Positions 9,039 to 17,386 of a DNA stretch of 64,000 bases are shown piece by piece. The position numbers were made by a program, and so were the translations under genes. Within the stretch, counting starts at the first letter, position 1. The number at the start of each line of letters is the position of its first letter. The DNA is from Streptomyces sp. GESEQ-35. Its GTDB lineage: Bacteria > Actinomycetota > Actinomycetes > Streptomycetales > Streptomycetaceae. The stretch is from assembly GCF_017948485.1 (NCBI RefSeq), contig NZ_JAFFSX010000008.1:1-64000 (forward strand). The letters run 5' to 3'. The notes under the pieces were generated by a model. The model ran no database searches, was not told where the DNA came from, and was given only the letters and a program-made list of their open reading frames with translations.

Positions 9039-10063
9039 GTGCCCGCCTCCAAGGCAGGCACGCGTGCCTCCGCGGTACGGGTCGGCACGCCGGGCGTCGC
9101 CGGGCTGCCGGGAAGAGGGGTGCGCGCCGGGCGTCCGCCGAGGATGTCCAGGACGTTGTCGACCGCCAGATCGACCATGGCGGCCCGGGTGGCCTCGGTG
9201 GCCGACCCGATGTGGGGCAGCGTGACCACGTGGTCCTCCGCCACCAGGGGGGACAACTCCGTTCCCATCGGTTCGCGTTCGAAGACGTCGAGCCCGGCGG
9301 AGTGCAGCCTTCCGCCCCGGACGGCGTGCAGCAGGGCCTCCTCGTCGACGACACCGCCGCGGGAGGTGCTGACGAGTGTGGCCGTGGGCTTCATCGCCGC
9401 CAGTTCGCGGGCCGAGATCAAGTGCCGTGTCTCCTCCGTGAGCGGCACGTGCAGCGACACGATGTCGGACTCGGTCAGCAGCGTGGGCAGATCCACCGAG
9501 GTCGACAGCCCGTCGTCGGCGGCGTAGGGGTCGTGGTGCAGCACATGCATGCCGAACCCATGGGCCCGGCGGGCCACCGCGCGGCCGATCTGACCGTAGC
9601 CGATCAGGCCGAGAGTGGCTCCGTGGATGTCCAGGCCGAGGTAGTCGCCCATCCGGAACAGCTCCCAGGAGCCCTCCGCGAGGCTCGCCTGGGCGGCGCC
9701 GAGCCGACGGCGGGCGGCGAGGATCAGGGCGAAGGTGAGGTCGGCGGTGGTCTCCGCGAGCACGCCAGGGGTGTGGGTGACGACGATGCCCCGCTCCGCG
9801 GCGGCAGCCCGGTCGACGTTGTCGAAACCCATGCTCGCCAGCGATATGACCCGCAGCGAGGGGCCTGCCGCGTCCATCAGCGCGCCGTCCACCGGGTCGT
9901 TGCCCAGTGCCAGAACGCCACTCACCCCGGCGGCGAGCGAGGCGAGGTCGGAAGGTCCTGGCTTCTCGGTCCCGGGCCAGGCGACCACATCCGCTGTCTC
10001 CGACAGGCGGCCCAGGCCGCGGCCGGGCAGGTTTTCACGGGTGGTGAGGACACGCGTTTTCAT
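9035..10063 (-). CDS. D-isomer 2-hydroxyacid dehydrogenase (2-ketogluconate/glyoxylate reductase-like)
   Basis: A 342-residue NAD(P)H-dependent reductase. The dinucleotide fold is GLIGYGQIGRA, the catalytic Arg is in STSRGGVVDE, the Glu in LDVFEREP, and the His in LPHIGSAT. The length is typical of the GhrB/2-ketogluconate reductase group. As first gene of the three-gene operon with IdnO- and IdnD-like enzymes, reduction of a 2-keto sugar acid to gluconate or idonate is the simplest role. Glyoxylate or hydroxypyruvate reductase activity is possible. Confidence 0.83.
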   Translation of the reverse strand: MKTRVLTTRENLPGRGLGRLSETADVVAWPGTEKPGPSDLASLAAGVSGVLALGNDPVDGALMDAAGPSLRVISLASMGFDNVDRAAAAERGIVVTHTPGVLAETTADLTFALILAARRRLGAAQASLAEGSWELFRMGDYLGLDIHGATLGLIGYGQIGRAVARRAHGFGMHVLHHDPYAADDGLSTSVDLPTLLTESDIVSLHVPLTEETRHLISARELAAMKPTATLVSTSRGGVVDEEALLHAVRGGRLHSAGLDVFEREPMGTELSPLVAEDHVVTLPHIGSATEATRAAMVDLAVDNVLDILGGRPARTPLPGSPATPGVPTRTAEARVPALEAGT

Positions 10064-10107
10064 CTATGTCTCCAGTGACGAGTCATGCATTGTCGACCGG
10101 GCGGCTG

Positions 10108-10117
10108 CTTTCGAAAG
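10108..10117. promoter_or_regulatory. CTTTCGAAAG palindrome upstream of the idonate-type operon
   Basis: A perfect 10-bp palindrome lies 45 nt upstream of the hydroxyacid dehydrogenase start, in the 102-bp gap behind the LysR gene. It is a candidate operator. Its half-sites are oriented opposite to the CGAAA-N3-TTTCG sites near 18.1 and 26.3 kb, so it is probably a different element. Confidence 0.35.
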
Positions 10118-10165
10118 AAGCTAGCCGGGGCGGTCACCGGAAACAAATAGCGGATTCATGTGACG

Positions 10166-11119
10166 CTATTGCCGATCCTTATCCCCACCGAGGGGGCCCT
10201 TGAAATCATTTCCGGGGGAGCCGTCAAAGGAGTTGATCAGTTCGAGGAACAGGTCGTGCACGGCCAGGGCGGGTTCCGAAAGGGGCTGATTGTCCGACGT
10301 CACCACGGAGAGCTTCACCTGGATGACGGGATCCACGATGCGTCGGACCGACAGGGAGCGGACGTCGAGGATGGCGCGCGCCGCCGACCAGGGCAGGACC
10401 GTGGCGCCGAGGTCCGCGTCGACGGCATTGACGAGCGTCAGCGCGGATTCGACCTCGCCGACCACGTTCAGTCGGAGCGACGCCTGCTGGAAGGCGGCGT
10501 CCACGACCTGCCGGATCGTGTGGATGCGGCTGGGGAGCAGCAGGGGCACACTCGCCAGTTCCGCCAGCCCCACCTCGCCCTGCCCCGGCGGCGCCGTCGC
10601 GCCGGGCGCGCCGATCAGGAACAGGTCCTCCGTGCGCACCGGCTCGAACTGCACTCCCCGCAGCGGGCCGGCCCCGTAGATGAACGCCATGTCCATCCGG
10701 CCGGTCATGATGGCCTCGCTGATCACGCCGCCGAAGTTCTCGTTGATGTGCAGCAGGATGTCCGGGTAGCGCTCGCGCACGTTCTTGAGGAGCGGCAGCG
10801 CGAGCGCCGCGCCCAGGCTGTACGGCGCGAGTCCCACCGACACGCTGCCCGCGGGGGCCCGGCCGGAGACGTCGACGGCGGAGTGTGCGAGGTCCACCTG
10901 CCGGAGGATCAGCTGGGCGTGCCGGTACAGTGCCCGGCCCGCCTCGGTCGGGGCGACCCCGCGTTTGCTGCGGATCAGCAGTTGCTGTCCGAACTGCGCT
11001 TCCAACGCGGACAGTTGCTGGCTGAGTGCCGGCTGCGCGATGTGCAGGATGTCAGCCGCGCGCGTGATGCTCCCCGCGTCGATGATCTTGATGAACGAGT
11101 AGAGACGCCTGGTGTCCAT
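10166..11119 (-). CDS. LysR family transcriptional regulator
   Basis: A 317-residue LysR regulator with an N-terminal winged helix-turn-helix (AADILHIAQPALSQQL, about residues 22-37) and a C-terminal effector-binding domain. It resembles the Nac/Cbl-like subgroup with LYSFIKIIDAGSITRAA. It is transcribed away from the pxpA-led operon across a 309-bp gap, the classical arrangement for a LysR activator. It also precedes the idonate-type operon on the same strand, so it could influence either. The divergent operon is the more likely target. Confidence 0.87.
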   Translation of the reverse strand: MDTRRLYSFIKIIDAGSITRAADILHIAQPALSQQLSALEAQFGQQLLIRSKRGVAPTEAGRALYRHAQLILRQVDLAHSAVDVSGRAPAGSVSVGLAPYSLGAALALPLLKNVRERYPDILLHINENFGGVISEAIMTGRMDMAFIYGAGPLRGVQFEPVRTEDLFLIGAPGATAPPGQGEVGLAELASVPLLLPSRIHTIRQVVDAAFQQASLRLNVVGEVESALTLVNAVDADLGATVLPWSAARAILDVRSLSVRRIVDPVIQVKLSVVTSDNQPLSEPALAVHDLFLELINSFDGSPGNDFKGPLGGDKDRQ

Positions 11120-11428
11120 GCGGGGCCTTCCACGGTGAGCGGAGCCTCATCGTAGGGAGGGGTCACCCCGAAGCACACCCCGGCGAGCCCCAGGGTGTGA
11201 GGCGAGTCATAGCCGTTCGCGATAACGCCAGACCGAACGGATATTGGCGATCACGTGAGCATGGCCCTAAGTTAAGCGGAACATCCAGCCCGGACCTGCT
11301 CGATGAATTCGCTGTCTGTGTCCGAGGTGTTCGGATCCCTTTTCGGGTGTCACGAAGACGTGACGGCATTTCCTTTACCGCTCACCCTTCTTCGCTTTCC
11401 TTTCCCGCATTCTCTCCCGGAGGACGTC
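11120..11428. promoter_or_regulatory. 309-bp divergent LysR/pxpA control region
   Basis: No protein-coding gene with proper codon bias is present here. CGCCA (11226-11230) and TGGCG (11245-11249) form an inverted repeat with a 14-bp spacer in an AT-richer patch that fits the general LysR pattern. The stretch 11300-11428 is unusually pyrimidine-rich and would be the leader of pxpA, ending in the ribosome site CCGGAGG. Promoter elements could not be placed with confidence. Confidence 0.45.
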
Positions 11429-12211
11429 ATGACCCCCATGGTTGATCTCGTCGCCGATCTCGGCGAGGGGTTCGGCGCCTACACGATGGGCGACGACGAG
11501 GCCCTTCTGGAGATGCTCACGTCCGCCAATGTGGCCTGCGGATTCCATGCCGGTGATCCGCGCATCATGGACGCCACGGTTCGGCACTGCGTGGAGAAGC
11601 AGGTGGCCGTGGGTGCGCACCCGAGCTTTCCCGACCTCGTCGGCTTTGGCCGCCGCGCGATGGACCTCACCCCGGAGGAGGTCCGCACGGACGTCCTCTA
11701 TCAGGTCGGCGCCCTCCAGGCGTTCGCCGTCGCGCACGGGACGCGGGTGCATCACGTGGCCCCGCACGGACGCCTGGGCAACCTGGTCGCCGTACGCGCC
11801 GACTACGCCCGCGCGGTCGTGGACGCCGTCGCCTCCCTGGACGAGTCGCTGATCGTCCTCGCGCAGGACGGCGAGCTCGCCGACGCCGCCCGCGCCCGCG
11901 GACTGCGTGTGGGGATCGTCGGCATCGCCGACCGCGCGTACCGCTACGACGGGACCCTCGTCCCCCGCTCCGAGCCCGGAGCAGTGATCCACGACCCGGA
12001 CGAGGTCGCCCGGCGGACACTGCGGATGGTCTCCGAGGGGCTCATCCGCAGCGTCGACGGCAAGGACATCCCGGTCACCTGCGACACCGTGCTCCTGCAC
12101 GGAGACAGCCCCGGAGCGATCGCGCTGGCCGGCCGTATCCGCGAGCAACTCCTGGCCGCCGGCGTCGAGATCACCCCTCTCGACAAAGTGCTGAGCGGCA
12201 AGGGCGCCTGA
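11429..12211 (+). CDS. pxpA: PxpA-like (LamB/YcsF family) 5-oxoprolinase subunit A homologue
   Basis: A 260-residue LamB/YcsF family protein. In PxpABC this subunit works with PxpB/PxpC in ATP-dependent opening of 5-oxoproline to glutamate. ATG 11429 follows CCGGAGG. The fold signature is plain (ADLGEGFG, SANVACGFHAGD, GAHPSFPD, DGTLVPRS). Several positions that are near-invariant in known members are changed: D-L-N-A-D is DLVAD (Val8), KPHGxLYN is APHGRLGN (Ala111, Arg115, Gly117), and EVFADR is VGIADR. It therefore probably acts on a related substrate rather than on plain 5-oxoproline. It heads a seven-gene operon ending in an aldolase. Confidence 0.82.
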   Translation: MTPMVDLVADLGEGFGAYTMGDDEALLEMLTSANVACGFHAGDPRIMDATVRHCVEKQVAVGAHPSFPDLVGFGRRAMDLTPEEVRTDVLYQVGALQAFAVAHGTRVHHVAPHGRLGNLVAVRADYARAVVDAVASLDESLIVLAQDGELADAARARGLRVGIVGIADRAYRYDGTLVPRSEPGAVIHDPDEVARRTLRMVSEGLIRSVDGKDIPVTCDTVLLHGDSPGAIALAGRIREQLLAAGVEITPLDKVLSGKGA

Positions 12212-12212
12212 C

Positions 12213-12956
12213 ATGAGCAGCCCTGACGCCGATGGCGCGGACATGAACGGCAACGTCACCATCCTGGACTGCGGCGACTCCGCCCTGGTCGCCAAGGCCG
12301 TGGGCCTGGACGCCGAAGCCGGCTGGCGGCTGGTCCACGCCCTGGCCGATGCCCTGGACGCCGTCGGGCTCACCGGAGTCCACGACGTGGTGCCCACCTA
12401 CGACGCCCTGCTCGTCGAGTTCGACTGCACCGGCACCGACCACGACACCGTCCGGCGCGTCCTGTCGCACGAGGCTGCCCGCCTCGGGCCACACCCCGCA
12501 CGGACGAAGCCTGCCCGACGATTCGTCGTCCCTGTCGTGTACGGCGGTGAGTACGGTCCCGATCTGCCCGAGGTCGCCGCGCACCTCGGCATGGCCGAGA
12601 GCGACGTCGTCGCGCTCCACTCCGGGTCCGATCTCACCGTGCGCTGCCTCGGTGCGCCCGCGGGGGCCCCGATGATGGACGGGCCGCCCTTCCCGGGGCC
12701 GGTGCCGCGACTTGCGTCGCCCCGCGTCCGCGTCGACCCCGGCTCGGTCGCCGTCGCCGGCCGGCAGGCGGTCATCTGCCCGATGCCCTCGCCCGGCGGC
12801 TGGCCGCTCCTCGGGCGTACCCCCGTGCGCGTCCTCGACCTGCACCGCGACCCGATCACCGCCTACCGCCCCGGCGACACCTTCCGCTTCGCCCCCATCA
12901 CGCCCGACGAGTGGGACGACTACGCCGACACATCTCTGGCGGCGTGTCATGGCTGA
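12213..12956 (+). CDS. pxpB: PxpB-like 5-oxoprolinase subunit B homologue (allophanate hydrolase subunit 1 family)
   Basis: A 247-residue protein starting 1 nt after the pxpA stop, with AAGGG as ribosome site. An internal ATG at 12243 is an alternative start. Family marks include GDSALV, PTYDALLVEFD, VVYGGEYGPDL and SPGGWPLLGRTP. The normally well conserved GFxPGFxYL segment is replaced by GAPAGAPMM (residues 147-155), which suggests an altered active-site loop. It would form the ATP-dependent kinase/cyclase part of the PxpABC complex. The divergence parallels that seen in subunit A. Confidence 0.8.
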   Translation: MSSPDADGADMNGNVTILDCGDSALVAKAVGLDAEAGWRLVHALADALDAVGLTGVHDVVPTYDALLVEFDCTGTDHDTVRRVLSHEAARLGPHPARTKPARRFVVPVVYGGEYGPDLPEVAAHLGMAESDVVALHSGSDLTVRCLGAPAGAPMMDGPPFPGPVPRLASPRVRVDPGSVAVAGRQAVICPMPSPGGWPLLGRTPVRVLDLHRDPITAYRPGDTFRFAPITPDEWDDYADTSLAACHG

Positions 12957-13935
12957 CACCCTCACCATCCGCACCGCGGGCATCGTCACCGTGCAGGACC
13001 TCGGCCGGGTCGGCCGCTCCCGCCACGGCCTGCCCGTCAACGGAGCCGCCGACCAGCACTCGGCACGCATCGCCAACGTCCTGTGCGGCAACGACGAACG
13101 CGCCCCGCTGCTGGAGATCACCGCCCTCGATTTCGCGTGCGTCCCCTCCAGCGACATCCTCCTCGCCGTGACCGGCGCGCCCGCCGACGTGACCGTCGAC
13201 GGAGGGAGCCGCCCGCAGTGGGAACCGGTCCCGGTCCGCGCCGGCGAGGCCGTCCGGGTCACCGGCATCCGCCGGGGACTGCGCGTCTACCTGGCCGTAC
13301 TCGGCTCGTTCGAAGCCGACTACCTTCAGGGAAGCTGCGCCCCCGACACGATCCTGGGCTTCGGCCCTGTCCTCCGCAGCGGCGACGAACTCGTCCTGCG
13401 CACGGCCTGTCCGCCCCTCGACCACCCCTTCTCACGGATCCCGCTGTTCCGCCTGCACGCACCCGTCCCCCGGTTCCCCACCACCTGGACCATCGACGTC
13501 ACCGACGGCCCCGACCGGGCCGAGTTCGGAGACACGGGACGGCGCCTGTTCGACGCCCCCTTCACGGTCAGCCCGCGAAGCAACCACATCGGCCTGCGGC
13601 TACAGGGCGAGGTACCCCGCAGAGTGACCAGGGGCGAGATCCTCTCCCGCGGTGTCCCCATCGGCGCCGTCGAAGTACCCGCGGGGGACGAACTCCTCGT
13701 ACTGCACCGCGGCCGCGGTGTCACGGCCGGCTACCCCGTGCTCGCCGTCGTCACCGCCACCGGCCTGTCCGCACTGGGGCAGGTGCGCCCCGGACAGACC
13801 ATCCGCTTCCGCCACCGCACCCTCGACCAGGCGGTCACTGCCCACCGCACCCAACGCAACGCCATCGACGCCCTGAGAACCCGGGTCCGCACGGCCTTCG
13901 ACGCCCTGCGCATCCGCGCTCAGGTCGGCGGCTGA
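12949..13935 (+). CDS. pxpC: PxpC-like 5-oxoprolinase subunit C homologue (biotin-dependent carboxyltransferase-like fold)
   Basis: A 328-residue protein whose ATG overlaps the end of pxpB by 8 nt. It carries TVQDLGRVGRS, GLPVNGAADQHSARIAN, LEITALDF and the C-terminal GYPVLAVVTATGLSALGQ segment typical of KipA/PxpC proteins. It pairs with subunit B to make the catalytic complex that subunit A joins. A longer frame to 12712 lies inside pxpB and is not a real extension. Confidence 0.83.
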   Translation: MADTLTIRTAGIVTVQDLGRVGRSRHGLPVNGAADQHSARIANVLCGNDERAPLLEITALDFACVPSSDILLAVTGAPADVTVDGGSRPQWEPVPVRAGEAVRVTGIRRGLRVYLAVLGSFEADYLQGSCAPDTILGFGPVLRSGDELVLRTACPPLDHPFSRIPLFRLHAPVPRFPTTWTIDVTDGPDRAEFGDTGRRLFDAPFTVSPRSNHIGLRLQGEVPRRVTRGEILSRGVPIGAVEVPAGDELLVLHRGRGVTAGYPVLAVVTATGLSALGQVRPGQTIRFRHRTLDQAVTAHRTQRNAIDALRTRVRTAFDALRIRAQVGG

Positions 13936-14030
13936 CTCCCCGCACCGCACCCGCTCAGCAACCCCTACGCCCGCCCGCACGGAGCCGTAACGTCCCTCAA
14001 CCCACGCCTGCTGCCCAGACAGGAGACGCC

Positions 14031-15341
14031 ATGAGCACCGTGGCCGCTCAGCCAGTCCCCAACACCGTCGACCCCAGAACAGCCCGCAAGGTCACCCTCG
14101 CGGGATGCGTCGGGATCTTCGCCGAGCTCTACGACAACGGCATCTTCGGCTTCATGGCCGGATCGCTCGCCGCCGTCTTCTTCCCCGGCTCCGACAACGC
14201 CATCCAGCTCGTCTTCCTCGGTTACGCCGTCTCCTTCTTCTTCCGCCCCCTCGGCGCCGTCATCTGCGGCCACCTCGGCGACCGCATCGGACGCCAGCGG
14301 ATGCTGGTTTTCGTCATCCTGCTCATCAGCGTCGCCACCGCGGGCATCGGCATCCTGCCCACCTACGCGAGCATCGGTGTCGCGGCACCCGCCCTGCTGA
14401 TCCTGATGCGCGTCGCCCAGGGCTTCTCCGTCGGCGGTGAGGCGTCGGGCGCCATGAGCTTCCTCGCCGAGCACGCCCCGGAGGGCAAGCGCGGCCTCTA
14501 CACCAGCTACGCGCAGATCGCGTCGTTCCTCGCGCTGCTCACCGGCACTCTGGTCGCCGCCGCCATGACCAGCGGACTCGGCGACGACCGCATGCAGTCC
14601 TGGGGCTGGCGCATCCCGTTCCTGCTCGCCGTCCCGCTCGGCATCACCGGCATCTACATCCGCAAGCGCATCAGTGACACGCCCAACTTCACGCGCCTGA
14701 AGGAAGAGGACGGTCTCTCCAAGAACCCCCTCAAGGAGGCCTTCACCTCCGCCGAGCACCGCCGCGCCATGCTGCTGGCCCTGTTCATCCCCCTGATGAA
14801 CGGCTCCGGGTACTACGTCCTGTTCAGCTACATGCCCACCTTCATGAGCAGCGAGCTGGACTTCGGCAAGGTCCAAGGCCTCCTCGTCACCGCCTCCAGC
14901 CTGGTCGCGATCTGTATCGCCATCCCGTACATGGGCCGTCTCTCCGACCGGATCGGGCGCAAGAAGGTCATCGCCGGCGCCGCGATCGCCATGGCCGTCG
15001 TCGGCATCCCCTGTTACCTGCTGATCGGCACCGGCAACGTCGCCCTCGCCGTGATCGGCGCCTGCGTCATGGCGGTCGTGTTCGCCGGGCACACGGGCGT
15101 CATCCACATCCTGCTCGTCGAACTCTTCCCCACCCGCGTCCGCTACTCCGCCTACGGCCTGGGCTACAACGTCTCCTCCGCACTCTTCGGTGGCACGGCC
15201 CCCCTCCTGATGACCTACCTCATCGACCGCACGGGCAACGTCAACATGCCGGCCTTCTACGCCGTCCTCACCGCCCTCGGCACACTCATCGCCGTCTCCC
15301 GGGTGAAGGACCGGGCCCACCTGCCGCTGCGCGACGCCTGA
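14031..15341 (+). CDS. MFS transporter, metabolite:H+ symporter (MHS) family
   Basis: A 436-residue, 12-TM secondary transporter. MHS marks include the loop motif GHLGDRIGRQRML after TM2, RVAQGFSVGGEASGAM near TM4, and GRLSDRIGRKKV in the second half. Members of this family carry organic acids and amino-acid-like compounds (KgtP, ProP, ShiA, citrate carriers). It starts 95 nt after pxpC, with AGGAG 9 nt before its ATG. It most likely imports the substrate of this operon, probably an acidic amino-acid-like compound. Confidence 0.88.
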   Translation: MSTVAAQPVPNTVDPRTARKVTLAGCVGIFAELYDNGIFGFMAGSLAAVFFPGSDNAIQLVFLGYAVSFFFRPLGAVICGHLGDRIGRQRMLVFVILLISVATAGIGILPTYASIGVAAPALLILMRVAQGFSVGGEASGAMSFLAEHAPEGKRGLYTSYAQIASFLALLTGTLVAAAMTSGLGDDRMQSWGWRIPFLLAVPLGITGIYIRKRISDTPNFTRLKEEDGLSKNPLKEAFTSAEHRRAMLLALFIPLMNGSGYYVLFSYMPTFMSSELDFGKVQGLLVTASSLVAICIAIPYMGRLSDRIGRKKVIAGAAIAMAVVGIPCYLLIGTGNVALAVIGACVMAVVFAGHTGVIHILLVELFPTRVRYSAYGLGYNVSSALFGGTAPLLMTYLIDRTGNVNMPAFYAVLTALGTLIAVSRVKDRAHLPLRDA

Positions 15342-15396
15342 CAGATCCCTTGGCACCCGCACACCCGCACACCCCCACATCAAGGAGCACACCAGC

Positions 15397-16140
15397 ATGC
15401 CCATCTCCGACTACAGGACGGCCCTCGTCACCGGAGCGTCGACCGGCATCGGAGCCGTCGTCGTCGAGCGACTCGCCAAGCGCGGCCTGGAAGTTCACGC
15501 CGTGGCCCGCAACGCCGAACGGCTGGGCGCCCTCGCCGAGGCCACCGGCTGCACCCCCCACGCGCTCGACATCACCGACACCGAGGCGCTCACCGCGGCC
15601 TTGGACGGCCTGGAAATCGACGTCCTCGTCAACAACGCCGGCGTCTCGCGCACCGGGAACATCCTCACCGCCGACGAGTTCGCCGTCGACGAGCAGATCG
15701 CCGTCAACATCCAGGCCGTCCTGCACCTGGTACGCCTGCTCATGCCCGGCATGGTCGAGCGCGACCTCGGCCATATCGTCAACATCAGCTCCATCGCCGG
15801 TGTCTACAACTTCGGCGGAAACACGATCTACCACGCCACCAAGGCGGCGGTGCACACCCTCTCCCGCCAGCTGCGGGTCGACGGCTACGGCCGCCGGGTC
15901 CGCGTCAGCGAGATCTGCCCGGGCCGCGTGGAGACGGAGATCTTCGGGCGCCTGCTCGGCGACATGGAGGAGGCCCAGCGGCAGTTCTACGACGGTTACG
16001 AGTCGCTCAAGCCCGAGGACATCGCCGACGCCATCGAGTTCGCCGTGGACGCGCCCCGGCACGTCAACATCGGCCACATCGAGATCCTGCCCACCTTCCA
16101 GGTCCCCGGCGGCCTCAACTTCGAACGCCGCGAGGGCTGA
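15397..16140 (+). CDS. SDR family oxidoreductase (YdfG-like)
   Basis: A 247-residue classical SDR with TGASTGIG near residue 10, VNNAG, INISSIAG-type catalytic Ser segment and YHATK carrying the active Tyr and Lys. It resembles the NADP-dependent 3-hydroxyacid dehydrogenase YdfG group. AAGGAG precedes the ATG. It lies 55 nt after the transporter gene and 4 nt before the aminotransferase, so it belongs to the operon. It may oxidise or reduce a side-chain hydroxyl of the substrate. This is inference. Confidence 0.83.
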   Translation: MPISDYRTALVTGASTGIGAVVVERLAKRGLEVHAVARNAERLGALAEATGCTPHALDITDTEALTAALDGLEIDVLVNNAGVSRTGNILTADEFAVDEQIAVNIQAVLHLVRLLMPGMVERDLGHIVNISSIAGVYNFGGNTIYHATKAAVHTLSRQLRVDGYGRRVRVSEICPGRVETEIFGRLLGDMEEAQRQFYDGYESLKPEDIADAIEFAVDAPRHVNIGHIEILPTFQVPGGLNFERREG

Positions 16141-16144
16141 GCAC

Positions 16145-17377
16145 ATGAACACCGCTGAGCACATGAGCACCGCAGAGCGGGTACGCCGTATCAACCCCTC
16201 GCCCAGCACGGCGGCGGCGCAGCGTGTCCGAGAGCTCAAGAGCCAAGGCCTCACCATCCTCGACCTGACCGTCGGAGAGCCCGACTTCGACACCCCCGAC
16301 CACGTCAAGGCCGCCGCGATCCGGGCCATCGAGGCAGGCGAGACCAAGTACACCCCGGTGAACGGCACCCCGCAGCTGCGCGCGGCGATCGCCGAGAAGC
16401 TCCGCGGACGCCACGGGCTGGAGCGCACCGACGCGCAGATCACGGTCGGCGGCGGAGCCAAGCAGGTCATCTTCCTCGCGCTGATGGCCACCTTGGACGA
16501 AGGGGACGAGGTCATCGTCCCCGCCCCGTACTGGGTGTCCTATCCCGACATGGTCCGCGCCAACGACGGCACCCCCGTCATCGTCGACTGCCCCGAGCCG
16601 GACGGCTTCAAGCTGACCCCGCAGCGGCTGAGTTCGGCGCTCACCGACCGCACGCGTTGGGTCGTCCTGAACACCCCCGGCAACCCGACCGGAGCCGCCT
16701 ACACCACCGGCGAACTGCGTGCGCTCGCCCAGGTGTTGCTGGACCACCCCCACGTGCGCGTCCTCACCGACGAGATCTACGACGAGATCTGGTACCGCGA
16801 GGAGGACACCACCTCCCTGGCGGCAGTCGAACCCCGCCTGGCCGACCGGGTGTTCCTCACCAACGGCGTGTCGAAGACGTACGCGATGACAGGCTGGCGC
16901 ATCGGCTACGGGGTGGGCCCGGCGGACCTGGTGACCGCGATCAACACCCTTCAGTCCCAGACCTCCTCCTGTCCCTCCTCCGTCAGCCAGGCCGCAGCCG
17001 CCGCCGCGCTCACGGGACCGCAGGACTTCGTCCAGGACACCGTGCGCGTGTACCGCGCACGGCGCGACGCCACGGTGAAGCTCATCAACGACGTTCCCCG
17101 GCTCAACTGCACCGCGCCCGACGGAGGCTTCTACCTCCTGGTGAACTGCCGTGACGCCATCGGGCAGTTCACGCCGACAGGAGACCGGATCCAGGACGAC
17201 GAGGACTTCGCCCGCTATCTGCTCGACAGCCGGCAGGTGGCGGTGATCCATGGAGCCGCGTACGGCGCGCCCGGCTACTTCCGGATCTCGTTCGCCACGT
17301 CGACGGACGTCCTCACCGAGGCGTGCGAGCGCATCGCGACGGCCTGCGCCGACCTCTCCGCCACTCCCTCCGCCTGA
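16145..17377 (+). CDS. Class I/II PLP-dependent aminotransferase (aspartate aminotransferase-like)
   Basis: A 410-residue fold-type I aminotransferase. NTPGNPTGA, the PLP-contacting Asp in LTDEIYDEIWY, and the Schiff-base Lys in SKTYAMTGWRIGYG are all present. The YTPVNGTPQLR segment is typical of the Ib aspartate aminotransferase group. The start is at the first of two nearby ATGs, the second lying 7 codons in. Sitting between PxpABC and an HMG/CHA-type aldolase, it would deaminate the opened glutamate-like product to a 2-oxoacid. Known relatives use Asp/Glu-type donors. Confidence 0.87.
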   Translation: MNTAEHMSTAERVRRINPSPSTAAAQRVRELKSQGLTILDLTVGEPDFDTPDHVKAAAIRAIEAGETKYTPVNGTPQLRAAIAEKLRGRHGLERTDAQITVGGGAKQVIFLALMATLDEGDEVIVPAPYWVSYPDMVRANDGTPVIVDCPEPDGFKLTPQRLSSALTDRTRWVVLNTPGNPTGAAYTTGELRALAQVLLDHPHVRVLTDEIYDEIWYREEDTTSLAAVEPRLADRVFLTNGVSKTYAMTGWRIGYGVGPADLVTAINTLQSQTSSCPSSVSQAAAAAALTGPQDFVQDTVRVYRARRDATVKLINDVPRLNCTAPDGGFYLLVNCRDAIGQFTPTGDRIQDDEDFARYLLDSRQVAVIHGAAYGAPGYFRISFATSTDVLTEACERIATACADLSATPSA

Positions 17378-17386
17378 AAGGTCATC

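Noticed and set aside
13083..14030. Long extension upstream of the MHS transporter
   Set aside because: It is out of frame inside pxpC, and the transporter has its own AGGAG-ATG at 14031.
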